50,905 nucleotides of DNA, from positions 1 to 50,905 of the forward strand of contig NZ_ASRV01000162.1 of NCBI RefSeq assembly GCF_000401215.1, given 5' to 3'. This stretch comes from Clostridium sartagoforme AAU1 (GTDB lineage Bacteria; Bacillota; Clostridia; Clostridiales; Clostridiaceae). The stretch's first letter is position 1. Each line of letters begins with the position of its first letter. The notes below the pieces were generated by a model. It was given only the letters and a program-made list of their open reading frames with translations, had not been told where the DNA came from and searched no databases. Below are positions 1-9,792 of the stretch, piece by piece. The position numbers and the translations under genes were made by a program.

Positions 1-4
1 TTTA

Positions 5-81
<77 letters not shown>

Positions 82-84
82 GTA

Positions 85-158
85 TGGAGCGGGTGATGAG
101 AATCGAACTCACGTAACTTGCTTGGAAGGCAAGGGCTCTACCATTGAGCTACACCCGC
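85..158 (-). tRNA. tRNA-Gly (anticodon TCC), copy 1
   Basis: The minus strand reads GCGGGTGTAGCTCAATGG through GGTTCGATTC-type T arm to an encoded CCA. The anticodon loop is CTTCCAA, so TCC (GGA/GGG codons). It is identical to the copy at 411-484 and is co-transcribed with the flanking tRNA-Pro and tRNA-Arg. Confidence 0.96.
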
Positions 159-174
159 ATATTAAATTTGAAAG

Positions 175-250
175 TGGTCGGGGTGACAGGGATTGAACCT
201 GCGACCTCATGGTCCCAAACCACGCGCGCTCCCATCTGCGCTACACCCCG
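175..250 (-). tRNA. tRNA-Pro (anticodon TGG), copy 1
   Basis: The minus strand starts CGGGGTGTAGCGCAG, has the anticodon loop TTTGGGA (TGG, proline), a GGTTCAATCC T arm and an encoded CCA. It differs from the copy at 502-577 at one base: this copy has A at tRNA position 9 and the other has G. Confidence 0.96.
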
Positions 251-257
251 ATACTTA

Positions 258-334
<77 letters not shown>

Positions 335-358
335 ATATTGTTACAAAGAACATTAATT

Positions 359-387
359 ATTTTATATCATTCTTTGCCAATTGTCAA
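359..387 (-). promoter_or_regulatory. Sigma-A promoter in front of tRNA-Arg copy 2
   Basis: On the minus strand TTGACA (382-387) is followed after exactly 17 bases by TAAAAT (359-364). Transcription would start about 20 bases before the tRNA-Arg at 334. It sits in the only long spacer of the tRNA run (335-410), so the proximal tRNAs have their own promoter. Confidence 0.85.
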
Positions 388-410
388 CATTTTTTTATCT
401 GTTGATTTAA

Positions 411-484
411 TGGAGCGGGTGATGAGAATCGAACTCACGTAACTTGCTTGGAAGGCAAGGGCTCTACCATTGAGCTACACCCGC
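411..484 (-). tRNA. tRNA-Gly (anticodon TCC), copy 2
   Basis: Identical to the copy at 85-158, anticodon loop CTTCCAA, CCA encoded. It follows tRNA-Pro copy 2 after 17 bases and is read from the promoter at 609-637. Confidence 0.96.
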
Positions 485-501
485 ATATTTGATTTTGAAA
501 G

Positions 502-577
502 TGGTCGGGGTGACAGGGATTGAACCTGCGACCTCATGGTCCCAAACCACGCGCGCTCCCATCTGCGCCACACCCCG
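502..577 (-). tRNA. tRNA-Pro (anticodon TGG), copy 2
   Basis: Reads CGGGGTGTGGCGCAG on the minus strand, anticodon TGG, CCA encoded. The only difference from copy 1 is G instead of A at tRNA position 9 (window base 569). Position 9 takes part in a tertiary contact with the D stem, so the variant is probably functional but may fold slightly differently. Confidence 0.95.
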
Positions 578-608
578 ATATCTTCAATATCTCTCAACGA
601 CAATGTTT

Positions 609-637
609 ATTCTACAATAGGAATAGCAATCCGTCAA
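609..637 (-). promoter_or_regulatory. Sigma-A promoter for the tRNA run
   Basis: On the minus strand TTGACG (632-637), a 17-base spacer and TAGAAT (609-614). The predicted start lies about 25 bases before tRNA-Pro copy 2. Together with the internal promoter at 359-387 it suggests that the duplicated tRNA unit kept a promoter for each half. Confidence 0.8.
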
Positions 638-732
638 TACATTTTTAAAAAAATAATCTATATAAGAGAATTTTGGAGATTTACCTAGATATTTAATAAT
701 ATTGTAAATTAATAACGGATTGCATGAATTTA

Positions 733-1212
733 TTATTCTATTTCTTTTATAGAAATATTCCGTTTGTTATTTTTTAATATTTCTATAATTCCAAATGTTC
801 TCTTTGCCCTACCATAAGGTAAACTTATACTTCCCGGATTCATTATTACTAATCCATCATACTCCTTTATTAGTGCCTTATGTGAGTGTCCAAAAAGGAC
901 TATATCTGCATCAACTTCCTTACCTTTGTAGAATATAGTATTGTACTCATTTTTAACATTATACATATGCCCATGAGTCATAAATATTTTTATTCCCATT
1001 ACTTCAATAATTCTTTCAAGAGGATATTCTTTGCTCATATCACAATTACCTTTAACTGCATATATTTCTCCTCTAAAAATATTAGATAAGGCTTTAGTAT
1101 CTGGTGCTCCATCTCCACAATGTAATATAATATCTATATCTTCTAAGTATTCCTTTATATCATTTATAAATGAAGTTTCATAATGAGAATCACTTAATAC
1201 AGCAATCTTCAT
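733..1212 (-). CDS. yfcE: YfcE/MJ0936-family metallophosphoesterase
   Basis: 159-aa cytoplasmic phosphodiesterase of the small calcineurin-like family. The metal-binding motifs are all visible in order: D8 and H10 in LSDSHY, HCGDG with D34, GNCD with N56, MTHGH with H80, and GHSH (109-111), followed by the family tail MNPGSISLP. Length is normal for the family. The ATG follows GGAGG at good distance. It ends a three-gene run rph-rdgB-yfcE with 9 bases to rdgB, an arrangement common in clostridia, so it is probably co-transcribed. Family members hydrolyse phosphodiesters in vitro with Mn; the physiological substrate is unsettled. Confidence 0.92.
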   Translation of the reverse strand: MKIAVLSDSHYETSFINDIKEYLEDIDIILHCGDGAPDTKALSNIFRGEIYAVKGNCDMSKEYPLERIIEVMGIKIFMTHGHMYNVKNEYNTIFYKGKEVDADIVLFGHSHKALIKEYDGLVIMNPGSISLPYGRAKRTFGIIEILKNNKRNISIKEIE

Positions 1213-1221
1213 ATTTGCCTC

Positions 1222-1833
1222 CTATAAAAATTCTTCTATAATTTTTTTAAATTTTTCAAGAGCAACTCCCCTATGAGATATACTATTTTTTTCCTTCATT
1301 GAAAGCTCTCCAAAAGTTTTATTAAATGGTTCATAAAAGAATAGTGGATCATATCCAAACCCATCACATCCTTTTTCATTATCCAATATATATCCATCAA
1401 CTGTTCCTGTTACTGACTTATAAATATTATTATCATTTATTAAAGCTAATTGACACACGAATCTAGCCTTTCTATTTTCATAATTAACTCCTTTTAAGTT
1501 TAAAAGTAGTTTTTCATTGTTTTTTTTATCATCACCATGTTCTCCTGAATATCTTGCAGAGTACACTCCTGGTTCTCCATTTAGATAATCCACTTCCAAT
1601 CCTGAATCATCCGCCACCACTATAAAATTATTTTCTCCCATTTTTATAAGTTCTTTATATATCTCTTTACATTTCTTTTTTGCATTTTCTTCAAATGTTA
1701 TTCCATCTTCTTCTACATCTATATCAAGGTCCATATCTTTTAATGAGAAAACTTCTAGTGGCATATTTTCTAAAATTTTTTTCATCTCTTTTATCTTACC
1801 TTGATTATTACTTGCAATTATAAGTTTCTTCAT
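1222..1833 (-). CDS. rdgB: XTP/dITP diphosphatase (Ham1/RdgB)
   Basis: 203-aa nucleotide-pool sanitising enzyme that hydrolyses dITP, XTP and ITP to the monophosphate and pyrophosphate. Family motifs: SNNQGKIKEM at the N-terminus (nucleotide-binding loop), TFEENA near residue 46, catalytic ADDSGLEV with D75/D76, GEPGVYSARY, GFGYDPLF and SHRG near the C-terminus. Full length. It starts 4 bases after rph, with its ribosome site GGAGGAAAAT inside the end of rph, which indicates translational coupling. Confidence 0.96.
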   Translation of the reverse strand: MKKLIIASNNQGKIKEMKKILENMPLEVFSLKDMDLDIDVEEDGITFEENAKKKCKEIYKELIKMGENNFIVVADDSGLEVDYLNGEPGVYSARYSGEHGDDKKNNEKLLLNLKGVNYENRKARFVCQLALINDNNIYKSVTGTVDGYILDNEKGCDGFGYDPLFFYEPFNKTFGELSMKEKNSISHRGVALEKFKKIIEEFL

Positions 1834-1837
1834 TTAA

Positions 1838-2584
1838 CTATTTTCCTCCAGTACCTATCCAAAGTGAATCCATTTTTAATGCTTCCTTTTGTATTTGCAC
1901 CATTTGCTTTATCCCCTTTTGTGCCAAGTCAAGAAGATCATTTAAATCATTTCTACTAAATGGTGATTCTTCGCCTGTTCCTTGTATTTCTATAAATTCA
2001 CCCTCATCTGTAGCTATAATATTCATATCGACTTTTGCTTTTGAATCTTCTTCATAGCATAAATCTAAGATTTTTTCTTCATTAAGAATACCAACGCTAG
2101 TTGCACTGACAAATTTCCTTATTGGATATACATCAAAAGGTTTTTCTTTATGCAATTTATTTACTGCATCTACTAATGCTACGAAAGCTCCTGTAATAGA
2201 TGTTGTTCTTGTTCCACCATCTGCTTGAATAACATCACAATCTATCCATATTGTTTTTTCTCCAAGCGCCTTCAAATCCATAACTGACCTTAATGCCCTT
2301 CCTATTAGCCTTTGTATCTCCATAGTTCTTCCATCTATCTTCAACCTAGATATATCTCTTACTTTTCTTGTCCCTGTTGATCTTGGTAGCATATTATATT
2401 CAGCAGTTATCCACCCTTCTCCTTGCCCCTTTAAAAATGGTGGAACTTTATCTTCTATGGATGCAGTACAAATAACTTTTGTATCACCAACTTCTATTAA
2501 TACAGATCCCTCTGCATATTTTGTATATCCTCTAGTTATTTTTGTAGCTCTTACTTGATCATTTTTTCTTCCATCTATTCTCAT
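1838..2584 (-). CDS. rph: Ribonuclease PH
   Basis: 248-aa phosphorolytic 3'-5' exoribonuclease that trims tRNA 3' ends. It begins with the typical [12 protein letters not shown], contains [11 protein letters not shown] and the phosphate-site region [15 protein letters not shown], and ends at normal length with no extension. The ATG follows GGAGGTAAAT. It is the first gene of the rph-rdgB-yfcE run, divergent from the unknown gene at 2681; the 96-base gap must hold both promoters, though no strong -35/-10 pair stands out. Confidence 0.97.
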   Translation of the reverse strand: MRIDGRKNDQVRATKITRGYTKYAEGSVLIEVGDTKVICTASIEDKVPPFLKGQGEGWITAEYNMLPRSTGTRKVRDISRLKIDGRTMEIQRLIGRALRSVMDLKALGEKTIWIDCDVIQADGGTRTTSITGAFVALVDAVNKLHKEKPFDVYPIRKFVSATSVGILNEEKILDLCYEEDSKAKVDMNIIATDEGEFIEIQGTGEESPFSRNDLNDLLDLAQKGIKQMVQIQKEALKMDSLWIGTGGK

Positions 2585-2680
2585 AATTTACCTCCAATTC
2601 TTAATATTATTAAAATTTATGCACTATTTTAACATTAAACTCATATTATTAATATAAGGATTAATGAAGAGGTGAAGAAT

Positions 2681-4246
2681 TTGCGATATATAGGACCATT
2701 TTTTAGAATGAATAAACTATCTCAAAAAGAAATTAACGGCCAACTTTTTCACTTATCAAAGGAGGCCATAAGGACATTAGTTCTTGAGTCAAAATGTGGA
2801 TTAGTTGATTCAGTTAAAAATTATAAAAAAATATCATCCTCCATTGATATTACCACATCTGGTAATTTTTCTCCACTACTATGTATATATAGAAAATCCT
2901 CCCCTAATTATATTCATAGTAAGAACTATAATGGGTTTGATGAAGAATCCTTTAAAAAGGATATAGCTCCAATAACTAATGCTTTAATGACTTCAAGTAT
3001 ATTGAATTTAACTACCTATTATTCAAAGTTTAAAGATGCTGATGAAAAATTATATTCTTATTCTCAAATTTATAAGAGATTGGCTAAAGAACAACTTGAC
3101 TTTTACTCAGTAAACTTAAGAAATACTGAAGGAATCTTTATAGAAAAAAGAAATCTTTCTGAAAATAACTATAAAGGTTTTAATCTTACAGAAAAAAATA
3201 ATAAATTTAAATTTTCTGACCAAGCATTTATGATGGTTTCATATAATTTATACTCAATGTTATATGAAGATGATGATATTTCAGAAGATTACAATAAGTT
3301 TTCATTAGAAATACTACAAATGCTTAATGAATTTAAAGAAAAAATTTATGAGTGCTCTTTCGAAGAAATATGCAAAATACTTACTGCCATTAATATTTTT
3401 TATAGTAATTCTAAAAATAATGATGCTAAAATTTTAATTGTAGACTTAACAGATTATCTTATAAATAAATTCGATGAAAAAGACTATTATGTGGATACCT
3501 TAGATTTTACATGCTTACTCTTAATAAATTTGATTTTATCATTTAAACATACTCAAATGATTACCTTCAATGAAAAAGCTAAAGAAATAAATAATAAACT
3601 AGTATCTTTATATGATGATGAAAAAGAAGTTTTTCTTAAGCTTTCTGGAAAAAAAGATTTAAAATATTCATGCTTTGATATTACATTTTACTTCCTAGCT
3701 ATTATTATGTATTCAAAAGAATCTAATAGGTATAATGAATATAAAAATATGATTTCTTCATTATATAGAAAGTATTTCATAAATTCTGGCTTGATAACAT
3801 GTTGGCCTGAAGCACCTACTTTAGATGATGCTGAACGATATAGAGGTTTAACTTTAAATTCATCTGATATGTTAGAAGAAAATTTCTTTAGAATGCCAAC
3901 AATATCAACTCCTGCTAGCTTAGGGGTAGCTCCAATTTTCAATAAAGGAATTTCATATTCTAAGAAGAAAGATTCTTTTTCACCATCTGGTTCATCATTC
4001 GATAGCTTTAAAAATATGTATATATATCAACTAATAATTTTTCTATTTAAAGATGACTTTATGCGTGAAACAAATCTAATAAAATCTGATCTTTCTTATA
4101 GGAATAATGATAATAATCAAACTGATGAAACATATACCGATGATATCAGCCTCAGAGAAGATACTATTGAAACTCCAGATGCCAATCTTGAAGATATCGA
4201 AAATACTATTCTCATATCTAAAAATGATGATTTAACTAGTAATTAA
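2681..4246 (+). CDS. Unknown clostridial protein, 521 aa, soluble, helical
   Basis: I do not recognise a characterised family. The start is taken as TTG at 2681 because AGAGGTG (2668-2674) lies six bases before it; an in-frame GTG at 2672 is part of that ribosome site. The protein has no signal peptide or membrane segment. It opens with RYIGPFFRMN and consists mostly of predicted helices rich in Lys, Glu, Asn and Tyr, with a Trp/Pro-rich patch (GLITCWPEAPTLDDAERY) about residue 372 and a Ser/Asp/Glu-rich tail of about 55 residues that looks disordered. It is monocistronic, divergent from rph and closed by a hairpin at 4292-4330. Confidence 0.85.
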   Translation: MRYIGPFFRMNKLSQKEINGQLFHLSKEAIRTLVLESKCGLVDSVKNYKKISSSIDITTSGNFSPLLCIYRKSSPNYIHSKNYNGFDEESFKKDIAPITNALMTSSILNLTTYYSKFKDADEKLYSYSQIYKRLAKEQLDFYSVNLRNTEGIFIEKRNLSENNYKGFNLTEKNNKFKFSDQAFMMVSYNLYSMLYEDDDISEDYNKFSLEILQMLNEFKEKIYECSFEEICKILTAINIFYSNSKNNDAKILIVDLTDYLINKFDEKDYYVDTLDFTCLLLINLILSFKHTQMITFNEKAKEINNKLVSLYDDEKEVFLKLSGKKDLKYSCFDITFYFLAIIMYSKESNRYNEYKNMISSLYRKYFINSGLITCWPEAPTLDDAERYRGLTLNSSDMLEENFFRMPTISTPASLGVAPIFNKGISYSKKKDSFSPSGSSFDSFKNMYIYQLIIFLFKDDFMRETNLIKSDLSYRNNDNNQTDETYTDDISLREDTIETPDANLEDIENTILISKNDDLTSN

Positions 4247-4291
4247 ATACTAAGTATTCTTATGATTATACTTAAATAATAAGAAATAAAT

Positions 4292-4330
4292 AATTATTGA
4301 TGTAATTTGTTAAAAATTACATCAATAATT
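4292..4330. terminator. Perfect 17-bp hairpin between convergent genes
   Basis: AATTATTGATGTAATTT (4292-4308) and its exact complement (4314-4330) with a 5-base loop. It lies between the gene ending at 4246 and the convergent gene ending at 4387. The flanking T-runs are weak, so it may be a bidirectional transcription end or an mRNA 3' stabiliser. Confidence 0.6.
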
Positions 4331-4386
4331 TAATTTCAAAAACTTTTTAGAGAGTATTTTTGTAGTTCTCAACTATAAAGAGGATA

Positions 4387-5888
4387 CTATGATTTTTCTA
4401 TTTTACTGTAGTCTATATTTCCATTACCATCTAAAATCATGTTTTTTATTTTATTGTTTAAAGCTATATTATTATTATAAAAAGCAATTGGTAATACTTG
4501 ATACGTATTAAATAACTCATCTTCTAATTTAGTAAATAACGCTTCTTTTTCTCCTTCTGTTTTTACTGCGGAAAATTGGTCTTTATATTTTCCCGGAAGA
4601 AATTTAACTACTGTATTATATATAGAATCCTCTCCTGAAAAATTAGAATTTCCTTGAATCAATGCTATATCATAATAATTGGAATCCTTTATAGAGTTTA
4701 TTTCTTCCTCTGTAATTAACTTATAATTTATATAGGTGTCTGTATTTTTCTCAAACCAATTAGATATATATTCACAAATTTCTTTATTCTCAGTTCCTTC
4801 TTGTGCAACTAAAAAAAGTTCCTTAGGCTTACTCCATTCACCTGATTCATTACTCATTACCTTTCTACTTTGAAGCTTAAGTAAATCTTCCTTATCATTT
4901 CTAAAATAGCTACCTTCAGCTAGCTCTATAAACATATTATTTTCTAATTGATATTCTTCCATAGCCTTATTTATTGAACTATATATATTTTTTTACCTTC
5001 TATGGGTATAGAATCACTATTGGGATTAAATGTCAAATACATTGCCTTATCAGATTCTAAAGTCATCAATCTATTTTCTTCATTTAATCTGCTTAATTGG
5101 CTTTTAGGTGGATTTATAACTATATCTCTTCCCCCTATTTCAAAAGCTGCCATTGCTACTTCTTCACTTTCATCTGAGGCTACCTTTATCGTTTCAACTA
5201 ACTCTATATTTGTATTATTATTTCTTTTAAGGGTTAATTCATCAATTGATATTTCAGAAATACCATAATATCCTGAGTAAACAAGCTTATCATAATTTTG
5301 TTTTATATTATTCCATAATATAACGTTCTTTCTTAACCTGTATTGTGGCATAGTGAGTTCTTCAATAAAATTATCATCCTTTGAATTTAGTCTAAATATT
5401 ATATTTTCTTCTCCATAGGAAATTCCCACATTCTCAGAAAAAGATCCATATCCATCTCTAAATCCTTTTGCTCCATACACATTTAATAATGCACCTATAT
5501 TTTCTCCATTTTCTTCTGTTAATATTTCTCTAAAAAATGTTGCTATATCTTTTGGAGTTATTTTACTTCCATCACTCCAATAAATATCTGATCTTATTTT
5601 AAAATCATATTCTAATCCATCGTCTCTTACTTCAACACTTTCTGATAGAGAAGGAACTATGTTTTTAGATGAATTTAATTCTACTAAGCCTCTACTAGTA
5701 GCACACACTATATCCTGCATTCTTTTGTCTAAGTCTCCAACTGATTTAAAATCTGTTGGTACTGAAGATACAGAATATGTAAATATTTTTTTGTTTTCGG
5801 TTGGCTCTTGATTTACAACTTCTATAAATCCTAGTAAAAACCCTATTAATAGTGCAGTTGATGCTGCTAATAATATTATTTTTTTCAT
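4387..5888 (-). pseudogene. Oligopeptide ABC transporter substrate-binding protein (SBP_bac_5), frameshifted
   Basis: Two adjoining reading frames (5888-4971, 305 aa; then 4962-4387) together make one family-5 solute-binding protein of about 500 aa. The N-terminal half has a hydrophobic leader (residues 1-22, no lipobox Cys) and family signatures such as GLVELNSSKNIVPSLSES and DIYWSDGSKITPKDI. The second half continues at the expected place and ends with LPIAFYNNN. The frames meet at a TA repeat (4980-4988). Removing one TA gives a continuous reading through KKIYSSINKAMEEY. No permease or ATPase genes lie next to it. It may be a decayed gene, a slippage-switched gene or a sequencing error. 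Confidence 0.8.
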
Positions 5889-6007
5889 ATATTCTTCTCC
5901 TTACCTTCAGTATCTTTCTAAATTATAGACATATAATTTTAATAGTAATCATTAATATTTAAATTTCATATTTATTTCTAATTAAACTAAATTGTTGTAA
6001 TTTTCTA

Positions 6008-6016
6008 TGCTATAAT
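6008..6016 (+). promoter_or_regulatory. Extended -10 promoter for the small membrane protein
   Basis: TGC followed by TATAAT (6011-6016) is an extended -10 element on the plus strand with no good -35. It would give a leader of about 135 bases before the gene at 6159. The leader contains CTGCTA and TAGCAG as a loose inverted pair, but I see no known riboswitch. Confidence 0.5.
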
Positions 6017-6158
6017 ATATATGTTTTAATTAATTATCTACTTAATTTATTGACTTATGAATTTAATAGCTGCTAATTAATAATCTTATTTAAGTAAAAT
6101 AGCAGACTGAAAGTATAAAGTTTTTAAATTTTTATATAAAATTTGGAGGTATTTTTAT

Positions 6159-6419
6159 ATGGATTTAGCTGTTCAAATTTTTCAAATAGTTTTTTATGGT
6201 ATTGGTGCTTTATTTATGATAACTTTTGCTATCATAGGAATATGGAGTTTTATTATTTTTAATAAAGCATATAAGACTCGAAGAATCCAAAATTATCTTT
6301 TAGAAAAAATATATCAAGCTATTAACCAAATATCTTATAAATCTAACAGTTCTCTTAATGAAAATTCAGAAGATGAACTTCTTAGCTTTGATGATTTAAT
6401 GGATGAAGATGAAAAATAG
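6159..6419 (+). CDS. Small single-pass membrane protein, 86 aa
   Basis: Unrecognised. One strong membrane segment covers residues 7-33 (rich in Ile, Phe, Val), followed by a basic stretch (KAYKTRRIQ) and a polar tail that ends very acidic (DDLMDEDEK). By the positive-inside rule the C-terminus is cytoplasmic. The ATG has a strong TTGGAGGTA ribosome site eight bases upstream, so it is very probably translated. It stands alone and is closed by a strong shared terminator with the convergent two-component system. Confidence 0.8.
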   Translation: MDLAVQIFQIVFYGIGALFMITFAIIGIWSFIIFNKAYKTRRIQNYLLEKIYQAINQISYKSNSSLNENSEDELLSFDDLMDEDEK

Positions 6420-6444
6420 TTAATTTTTAGTTTATAATTAAAAA

Positions 6445-6498
6445 TTAAAAGAGGTTTTTCATAATGAATAGAAATTCATTATGAAAAACCTCTTTTAA
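6445..6498. terminator. Strong bidirectional terminator
   Basis: A perfect 25-bp inverted repeat (6445-6469 and 6474-6498) with a four-base loop AGAA, containing AAAAGAGGTTTTTC and its complement. It lies between the convergent small-protein gene and the sensor kinase gene and serves both directions. Confidence 0.85.
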
Positions 6499-6506
6499 AT
6501 AAATAC

Positions 6507-8669
6507 TTATTTTTTAAATTTTATAGTTACTTTAAATAAATCTCCATCAATATCTATTTCAAAGCTTCCACCCTGAAGTTCTACTATACTTTTTGCTATA
6601 GCAAGTCCAAGTCCAGACCCTTCTGTACTTCTAGATTTATCACCCCTTTTAAATCTTTCAACTATTTCTTCTGCCGTGAAATCTAGCTGATATGATGATA
6701 TATTTTTCATTATTACTATAACTTCCTCATCATTGCTTATAACCTCTATATATACTCTGGAATTTCTCATTGAATATTTAATAATGTTATTTACTAGGTT
6801 TTCAAATGCTCTAAAAGTTTTTCTACCATCTAAAAATAATATAGCTTTTGTTTCTGACCATTTAGTTATTACATTTAACTCTGCTAGCGATATTTTTTCT
6901 TCTAACTCCCCTAATATTTGTCTAAGTAATGATACTATATTTAATTCTTCTTTTTCAAATTCCATACTTCCAGATGTTACTTTTGAAGCCTCAAATAAAT
7001 CTTCTATTAATATTTTAAGCCTCTTAGATTTTATATCTAAAACTTCTATATATTTGTCTCTTTTCTCTTGTGACAAATTTTCTTCCTTTAATAAATCTAC
7101 ATAATTTATTATTGATGTCAAAGGTGTTTTTAAATCATGTGATACATTGGTAATCAATTCACTTTTCATTCTTTCACTTTTAATTGCTTTGTCTAAAGCT
7201 CCATTAAGTCCTTCTTCTATATTTAACATATTACTTTCTATTTCTTTGAAAATTATCATTCTATTTTTCTTATATTCTTTTTCATATTTACCATCTGCTA
7301 TTTTTCTTGATTTTATATTCAATATATTTGCTTCACCAAATACTATAATCACATAAGCTGTTAATATTATTAAATATACAATTACATATATTTGGGCTGT
7401 CATTACAGTTATATAGTTCCAATAGCTATAATAATTTATTAATATAGTGCACCATATAGCTAAAGCAGTCATAAAAATCATAGCACTTACTTTAAATGCT
7501 GTTGTACTAACAATATAACAGTTTTTTAATTTATCTATTACTATTATTATATATTTTTTTGTTAAGATATTTCCTAAGGCCCTTTTTCCTCCTATTATAA
7601 GAATCATATCCTTTATAAGTAAATAAGTTACTATTATTGCTACTATTGATAAAGCTATTATTTTGTTGGAATAACTATTACCACTATAATAAGGTATAAC
7701 ATTTGTTATAAGTTCTTTAATCGTGTTAACACATAATATAGGAATAAATATCTTAATATCTAATGGTAACTTTAAGTATAAACGTTCCATAAAGCCATTT
7801 TCATCTTTATTTTTATTTTTATATTTATAACTTAAAATTGCTAGTATCAAGGTTATTATTCCTGATGCTAAAGAAATAATACTATATCTTTTTAATGTAT
7901 TTAAAGCTCCTTTCCTATAATCCCATTCATAATAAAGATTGTCCCCTTCATTTAAATTCTTTGGTATTCTATAATATTTAACTGTCTCTCTATTATAATA
8001 ATCAATCAAATCTGGATAGACTTTGGATAATTCCTTAGAATACAAATTATTTTCATTATCATTTTTAGAATTTGGAAAATACATATAATAATAATTTTCA
8101 TCTTCAAATTCCTTATTCTTTATCTTATATTCAAAGCTATTATCTTTTATATTAGTAATTTTTGCTCCAGTATTATCTTCAATGTAAAATTCAATATTTT
8201 TTGTTCTAGCTATAGTTTCAAATGTATTTATTTTTATATTATAGAAATAAGCATCTATATCATTATCTTCAGAAAGTATATTTTCTTTTGCTCTTTCAAC
8301 ATTTTCATTAATTTCATCTTCTGTTAATCCTTGACTTTTTCCCATACTTCTAATATTATTTTCAGATTCTTTCAAAAGATTTTCTTTTTCTTTTTTATCC
8401 CTTTCTTTTTCTGCCTTATATATATCTTGTCGTATAGTACCTTCCATATCCTCATATGCATATAAATAAGTTTTCAAAGTTTCATCAAAAGAATCAATAT
8501 AACTTCTAATGTTATATTCATCATAAAAATTAGTTTTATGAATATATTTAGTATTTCTATATTCCGTTATTGTTTTTGTAAGTGATATTGAAAAAATTAT
8601 TATTGATAAAATAACTAAGAATATATTTATTTCTTTATAAATTTTATTTTTTGTCAACTTTGTATCCAA
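6507..8669 (-). CDS. Membrane sensor histidine kinase, 720 aa
   Basis: Sensor partner of the response regulator just upstream. An N-terminal membrane segment (about 14-32) is followed by a charged extracytoplasmic region of some 230 residues, then about five more membrane segments (about 264-450), then HisKA with the phosphorylated His in VSHDLKTPLTS (H511), an N box reading ENLVNNIIKYS, and the G box GSGLGLAIAKSIV. The G1 position (usual DxGxG) reads MKNISSYQ and is degenerate. The start used is TTG at 8669, inside the end of the regulator gene (26-base overlap); TTG at 8657 is an alternative. Stimulus unknown. Confidence 0.88.
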   Translation of the reverse strand: MDTKLTKNKIYKEINIFLVILSIIIFSISLTKTITEYRNTKYIHKTNFYDEYNIRSYIDSFDETLKTYLYAYEDMEGTIRQDIYKAEKERDKKEKENLLKESENNIRSMGKSQGLTEDEINENVERAKENILSEDNDIDAYFYNIKINTFETIARTKNIEFYIEDNTGAKITNIKDNSFEYKIKNKEFEDENYYYMYFPNSKNDNENNLYSKELSKVYPDLIDYYNRETVKYYRIPKNLNEGDNLYYEWDYRKGALNTLKRYSIISLASGIITLILAILSYKYKNKNKDENGFMERLYLKLPLDIKIFIPILCVNTIKELITNVIPYYSGNSYSNKIIALSIVAIIVTYLLIKDMILIIGGKRALGNILTKKYIIIVIDKLKNCYIVSTTAFKVSAMIFMTALAIWCTILINYYSYWNYITVMTAQIYVIVYLIILTAYVIIVFGEANILNIKSRKIADGKYEKEYKKNRMIIFKEIESNMLNIEEGLNGALDKAIKSERMKSELITNVSHDLKTPLTSIINYVDLLKEENLSQEKRDKYIEVLDIKSKRLKILIEDLFEASKVTSGSMEFEKEELNIVSLLRQILGELEEKISLAELNVITKWSETKAILFLDGRKTFRAFENLVNNIIKYSMRNSRVYIEVISNDEEVIVIMKNISSYQLDFTAEEIVERFKRGDKSRSTEGSGLGLAIAKSIVELQGGSFEIDIDGDLFKVTIKFKK

Positions 8670-9342
8670 CTCCCCACACCACCTTTAAATATTGAGGATT
8701 TCTAGGGTCTACTTCTATCTTTTCCCTTATCCTCCTTATATGGACAGTTACCGTATCTACATTATATGCTATTTCATTCCATACTCTTTCATATATTTCC
8801 TCTATAGAAAATACACGTCCCAAGTTGCTCATAAGAAGACTTAGAATTTTAAATTCTATAGGAGTTAACTTAGCTTCTCTTCCATTAACTAAAACTTCCT
8901 TATTAGTGATATTTAACTCCAGTCCACCTACAGTTATTAGTCCTTTATTTTCTTCATTATTTATTGATGAAAACCTAGTATATCTTCTTATTTGCGAGTT
9001 AACTCTTGCTATTAACTCTAACGGATTAAATGGCTTAGTTATATAATCATCTGCACCTAAATTTAGTCCTAATATTTTATCTGAATCTTCTGATTTAGCA
9101 GATAACATTATTATTGGTATTTCCTTTTCTTTTCTTAATTCAATTGTTGCGCGAGTACCATCAAGGTTTGGCATCATTATATCCATTATTATTAAATGAA
9201 TTGCTTCTTCTCTAGCAACCTTCAATGCTTGTATTCCATCATAAGCTATAAAAACATTATATCCTTCATTCATAAGATAAATTTCTATTGCTTCTGTTAT
9301 CTCTTTATCATCATCTACCACCAAAATATTCAATTTATTCAT
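8644..9342 (-). CDS. OmpR/PhoB-family response regulator
   Basis: 232 aa: receiver domain (about 4-117) with the acidic pocket VVDDDKE, phosphorylated D54 in IMDIMMP, and the conserved Lys in ITKPFNP, followed by a winged-helix DNA-binding domain (about 135-230) with the family stretches LTPIEFKIL and VTVHIRRIREK. It overlaps the downstream kinase gene, so the pair is a co-translated two-component system. The ATG follows GGGGGATAT. Target genes are not evident; the neighbours do not form an obvious transporter operon. Confidence 0.95.
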   Translation of the reverse strand: MNKLNILVVDDDKEITEAIEIYLMNEGYNVFIAYDGIQALKVAREEAIHLIIMDIMMPNLDGTRATIELRKEKEIPIIMLSAKSEDSDKILGLNLGADDYITKPFNPLELIARVNSQIRRYTRFSSINNEENKGLITVGGLELNITNKEVLVNGREAKLTPIEFKILSLLMSNLGRVFSIEEIYERVWNEIAYNVDTVTVHIRRIREKIEVDPRNPQYLKVVWGVGYKVDKK

Positions 9343-9492
9343 ATATCCCCCAAAAGTCTTTTTTATTAATATTTTAACATAATGTATATATTAAGTAACA
9401 TCCTTATATTAATAATATTAATTTAAAGAAGTTACAAAGTTTATATCATATTTATTAAGGAATTCTTAAAAATATAGTTATTAATTAAATAT

Positions 9493-9792
9493 CTATCTAT
9501 AAATTAAATTGTAATATCTATCTATCAAATTTTTGAATTCTAATATATCAAAATGTCTCCCAACTCTTAGTGTTTCTTTTTTGTTAATGAACAATATCAA
9601 AATAGGTAAAGAAAATATATCATTTTGAGCTGCTAACTCCCTATGCTCCAATGCATTAATTTCAAGAAACCTAATTTCCTTGTAATCTCTAATAACATGT
9701 AGTACCTTCTCTTTTATTACATCGCAAGCACCACAAGTTGAACCACTAAAATATATTATACTTATCGAATTATTTTTTATTAATTTTTCCAT
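9493..9792 (-). CDS. Thioredoxin-like protein with CGAC active site
   Basis: 99-aa single thioredoxin fold without signal peptide. The redox motif is C20-G-A-C23, in place of the classical CGPC, within IYFSGSTCGACDV; the cis-Pro loop reads SLPILILF near residue 63. The short length and altered motif suggest a specialised thiol-disulphide or monothiol-reducing role and not the main thioredoxin. It is divergent from the exported SOD gene with a 104-base gap, so both may respond to oxidative stress, which is inference. Confidence 0.85.
   Translation of the reverse strand: MEKLIKNNSISIIYFSGSTCGACDVIKEKVLHVIRDYKEIRFLEINALEHRELAAQNDIFSLPILILFINKKETLRVGRHFDILEFKNLIDRYYNLIYR

Noticed and set aside
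886..1089. Plus-strand ORF opposite yfcE
   Set aside because: Antisense to a clear housekeeping gene, and no ribosome site.
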